A stretch of DNA of 10,000 nucleotides from Chromera velia (Eukaryota > Sar > Chromeraceae). A program made the position numbers and the translations under genes. Positions within the stretch are counted from its first letter, which is position 1. Each line of letters begins with the position of its first letter. Under the pieces are notes generated by a model. It was not told where the DNA came from. It saw nothing but the letters and a program-made list of their open reading frames with translations, and made no database searches. This document shows, one piece after another, positions 8,201 to 10,000 of this stretch. Location of the stretch: positions 1 to 10,000 of the forward strand of contig JAHBMJ010005892.1 of NCBI GenBank assembly GCA_018398765.1. The letters are read 5' to 3'.

Positions 8201-9210
8201 TTCTATATCCATATGTCTGGCTTGCTTTTCTGTCTGCAGAAGAAGCGTCGTTGTCTTCCAAGAGCGTCCAAGCAGTGCCTCTCGTTCGTCCGTACGGGGG
8301 TGTGCCAGAGAGTACGGAGAAGTCGTCCTCGTTTGGGCCGTCTCCGTCCGTCTCCACTGCTCGGGAGTGCTCAGTGTGCGGTGAGAAAGGTGAGCTGCCG
8401 CCGTTGACTGACACGGGTCTCTTCAGCACACTAGTCGGAGGACCGACAGCCGGTATGCGAACAAAAGCGCATCCACCCGCCCCCCGCCTGGCGGTTTCTG
8501 GTGAGACCTCCCTTCTGGGTGCTCACTTGAGGAGTGCCCAACTGCCTTCATCCTCCTCTGCCCCGGCAGTGATCCCTTCAGCAGGTGGGAGGGACGCCGC
8601 CCTTCCTCTTCCGCGTCGTTCCCGGGGCGCTGGCGGGGGGTCTCTCTCTTTGCCTCTCGGGGGGCACACACAGACCCCGGCTGGGGGTCTCGACGCTGCA
8701 CTGCAGCCATCTCCTCCCGTCTCTGTGGGTGAGATCGGAGCAACCCCCCCGGGGCCGGCTCTCCCTCTTGTGGGAGGCCCTCAGGGCGACTTTGGGGATT
8801 TGAGGGAAGAGGGGGAGCTCTCGGAGGGGGAGGTGGACGTCTCAGCGCTTGTCGGTTTGCTGAAAGAAACGCAGACGCAAGGAGGAGAGCACAGAGATCC
8901 CCCCATGCAGCGAAGCCGTATATTGGCACAGGGAGGTGACAGCGCAAAGGCCAGCAGTAGCGCGGCCAGTGTGAGGGGCTCAGTGGAGAGTCCACAGGGG
9001 GAAGGGGCCTCCCCCCTTCCTTTCCGTGCGCCACCAGAGCCAGCCGCATCTGAAGATCGTGCAGACACGGAGGATCGCTCCCCCTCCCCGTCTGGATTCC
9101 TTCGGTCCGTCGTCCCCAGGCCTGCCAGAGATGGACTTTCAGCGACACGAGCAGATGCCGAAGATGTGCCGCCTGCAGACGATCTGTCGGAAGGCGAGGT
9201 CGTTGACTGA
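3148..9210 (+). CDS. Large coiled-coil and disordered scaffold-like protein, eight exons, about 1426 residues (possibly TALPID3-like)
   Basis: Exons: 3148-3454, 3668-3792, 4071-4148, 4336-4587, 4724-4747 (micro-exon), 5263-6583, 6728-7930 and 8240-9210; every junction is GT-AG and phases match throughout (1,0,0,0,0,1,1). The start is the first ATG of the frame (AGAAATG at 3145); the stop is TGA at 9208. Residues about 50-300 are Glu/Lys/Arg/Leu/Ala-rich and helix-prone, for example LPDLSQRVEKLSTETTEIK, and likely form coiled coils. The rest is Pro, Ser, Glu and Gly-rich and probably disordered. It contains a basic cluster, KSRRRRKSRRRR, at residues 892-903 (a possible nuclear signal), TQT-type motifs near residues 826, 1066, 1247 and 1314, and SEGEV at 1298 and 1420. 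There are no catalytic motifs, signal peptide or membrane segments. The long uninterrupted frame 5110-9210 is misleading: it reads through a TG microsatellite and two stop-free introns (6584-6727 and 7931-8239). A centrosome or cilium scaffold such as TALPID3/KIAA0586 is a tentative idea from architecture, not from verified alignment. A further small intron between 8390 and 8584 cannot be excluded. Confidence 0.75.
4152..4190 (+). repeat. TG then GA microsatellite in intron 3
   Basis: TG dinucleotides at 4152-4174 with one GG interruption run directly into a GA tract at 4175-4190. They begin three bases after the donor of intron 3. Low-complexity intronic sequence; a weak influence on splicing is possible. 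Confidence 0.85.
4724..4747 (+). other. 24-nt micro-exon of the plus-strand gene (PFHQLDSY)
   Basis: This lies between the acceptor CTCTAG (ending 4723) and the strong donor GTGAGT (4748). It is phase 0 on both sides and adds PFHQLDSY between exon 4 (ending LYGEMQ) and exon 6 (starting VLQHKL). A second acceptor, CCACCAG ending 4735, would give a 12-nt version, LDSY. A branch-site-like CTAAC at 4713-4717 is better spaced for the second acceptor. The exon could also be skipped, since it preserves the frame. Confidence 0.5.
4775..4836 (+). repeat. CA-rich microsatellite in intron 5
   Basis: An imperfect repeat of CA, with many CACATA units and one AAAA interruption, begins about 27 bases after the GTGAGT donor at 4748. 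It is complementary in kind to the TG tract at the other end of the same intron. Confidence 0.85.
4988..5095 (+). other. Candidate cassette exon, 108 nt, in intron 5 of the plus-strand gene
   Basis: A credible acceptor precedes it: branch-like CTGAC at 4966-4970, a pyrimidine-rich stretch, then CACCAAG ending 4987. An open phase-0 reading follows, starting TPASGPTFPSGQAVPSQ, in the Pro/Ser-rich style of this protein. The donor is weaker: GTGACA at 5096 keeps the frame, whereas GTGTGA at 5094 would not. It is not included in the main model, which would grow by 36 residues. Confidence 0.35.
5181..5258 (+). repeat. TG microsatellite at the 3' end of intron 5
   Basis: A nearly pure TG repeat of about 78 nt, interrupted at 5211 (A), 5239 (T) and 5252 (C), ends a few bases before the CAG acceptor at 5260-5262. 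It replaces the usual pyrimidine tract with UG repeats, known in other eukaryotes as binding sites for CELF and TDP-43-type splicing regulators. Read as protein it gives a meaningless Cys-Val repeat. Confidence 0.9.
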
Positions 9211-9407
9211 TCTGCTCACCATAGACTGGTCTGTACTACGCCGTACAAAATAATATAAGATTAGAAATTGATATAATCAGGATTCATGAAAGTTGAAGCT
9301 TAGATTGAAGTAGACCGCATTGTATTTTTCATTTTTTTTTTGTTGTAACGTTTATTACTATAAAGCAACTATACTTAACTGTACAAAAAGAGAACGTTGT
9401 ATCAGAA

Positions 9408-9413
9408 AATAAA
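9408..9413 (+). terminator. AATAAA polyadenylation signal
   Basis: A canonical AATAAA hexamer lies 198 bases after the stop codon of the plus-strand gene, in AT-rich sequence, so it is the best candidate for 3' end formation. The nearer AATAATATAA at about 9249 is a weaker alternative. Confidence 0.45.
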
Positions 9414-9675
9414 GGGCTACATAATTTCAAAAGTTTAAAAGTCTACTAGAATTAGCCAGAATAAGGTGATTCAAAGAACAAAAAGAGTTGTGAATATTAC
9501 TAATGAATAGTTGTTAGTGAATACATAAATCTACATAAATGTGGAATTTTGAATTGAATTGAATTAAGGCAGTGAATATAATAAGATTTATTTTTTGAGA
9601 ATCTCGGTAGTCGGCTTACACCATCGTACCACCGAGCTAAAGGTTTCTTTAGCCTTCTCATACTACAAAAGTGAT

Positions 9676-9696
9676 CTTTCCAATATAGTTGGAAAG
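9676..9696. repeat. Perfect 8-bp hairpin in the AT-rich flank
   Basis: CTTTCCAA (9676-9683) and TTGGAAAG (9689-9696) are exact reverse complements over a 5-base loop, TATAG. No neighbouring gene explains it. Confidence 0.4.
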
Positions 9697-9814
9697 GGTC
9701 CTAAACATGTTTTTCCTGCACTTTCCTGCCTGTATGGGAAGAAAAAAAAAATGAATGAGTCCAAGGGTTTCTTATGTTAGTCCTGCTTAATTGGGGGGCT
9801 GGAGCATGGTTCTG

Positions 9815-9938
9815 TAGCTCGGTCAGCATGGTTCGGTCGAAATGTGAAATTCCTGCCTGTGAAATTGGATGTCAAAACTGTGCATATATATGATCTGCAT
9901 GTTCTCGTGGGCATCTCACCCGGAAATGATCGAATCCT
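9815..9938 (+). other. Possible Pol III promoter remnant (A-box and B-box-like motifs)
   Basis: TAGCTCGGTCAGC at 9815-9827 resembles a tRNA A-box, and GATCGAATCC at 9929-9938 fits a B-box. The spacing of about 100 bases is longer than in an ordinary tRNA, and I cannot fold an acceptor stem or anticodon arm. A tRNA-derived short interspersed element or chance are both possible. A related A-box-like word, TAGCTCGGTGGTA, occurs on the minus strand at 9639-9627. Confidence 0.15.
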
Positions 9939-10000
9939 CGTACTGCAGTTCATGCCTATGAACGGATGGTCTATACATGAGCGTGTTTCTGTAGAGATCA

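Larger units (their letters stand above)
9211..10000. other. AT-rich 3' flank, no convincing gene
   Basis: Base composition changes sharply just after the stop codon at 9208, from GC-rich coding to AT-rich. The region holds the 3' UTR and poly(A) signal of the plus-strand gene, a short GAATT-type repeat at about 9541-9566, two small hairpins, and Pol III-like motifs. The longest open stretch (9595-9780, 61 codons, no ATG at its start) has no coding character. I see no transposase, reverse transcriptase or terminal repeats. Confidence 0.5.

Noticed and set aside
8390-8584. Possible extra intron from GAAAG/GTGAGC to CTTCAG
   Set aside because: The phases can match, but the translated sequence keeps the Pro/Ser/Gly style of the protein and the 3' end is a weak acceptor. 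I kept it as coding, with doubt noted.

Overview
This is nuclear DNA from a eukaryote with dense, GC-rich, intron-rich genes. Introns are GT-AG, mostly about 130-530 nt, with pyrimidine-rich 3' ends, and several carry TG, CA or GA microsatellites. I see no prokaryotic operon structure, RNA gene or CRISPR array. The style fits a photosynthetic alveolate such as a chromerid (Chromera or Vitrella), but that is an impression from composition and intron style, not a proven identification.

The window holds two divergent multi-exon genes and an AT-rich tail. On the minus strand, from 2263 leftward past the window edge, lies a gene with at least seven exons. It encodes a secretory-pathway protein: signal peptide, Ser/Thr/Ala-rich stretch, acidic DDDFPYS repeats, then modules rich in Gly, Trp, Arg and Pro alternating with acidic peptides. 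A two-exon module (a basic, Gly/Trp/Arg-type exon plus a short acidic exon) appears duplicated in tandem, all joined through phase-1 introns. Several of these exons are too short to appear as sizeable ORFs.

From 2264 to 3147 lies a shared divergent upstream region with a CpG-rich core, a perfect 11-bp inverted repeat, a second hairpin and a TATA-like element.

On the plus strand, 3148-9210 is one gene of at least eight exons, modelled at 1426 residues. It has a helical, coiled-coil-prone N-terminal quarter and a very long Pro/Ser/Glu-rich disordered remainder with an Arg-rich basic cluster, several TQT-type motifs (dynein light chain LC8-like) and two SEGEV motifs, one at the C-terminus. The design recalls large centrosomal or ciliary scaffold proteins; a TALPID3/KIAA0586-like protein is a low-confidence hypothesis. 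Two introns inside the long frame are stop-free and multiples of three, so the uninterrupted frame overstates the coding sequence.

From 9211 to the end the sequence turns AT-rich. It has an AATAAA signal for the plus-strand gene, small hairpins, and weak Pol III A-box/B-box-like motifs. I see no convincing gene there.
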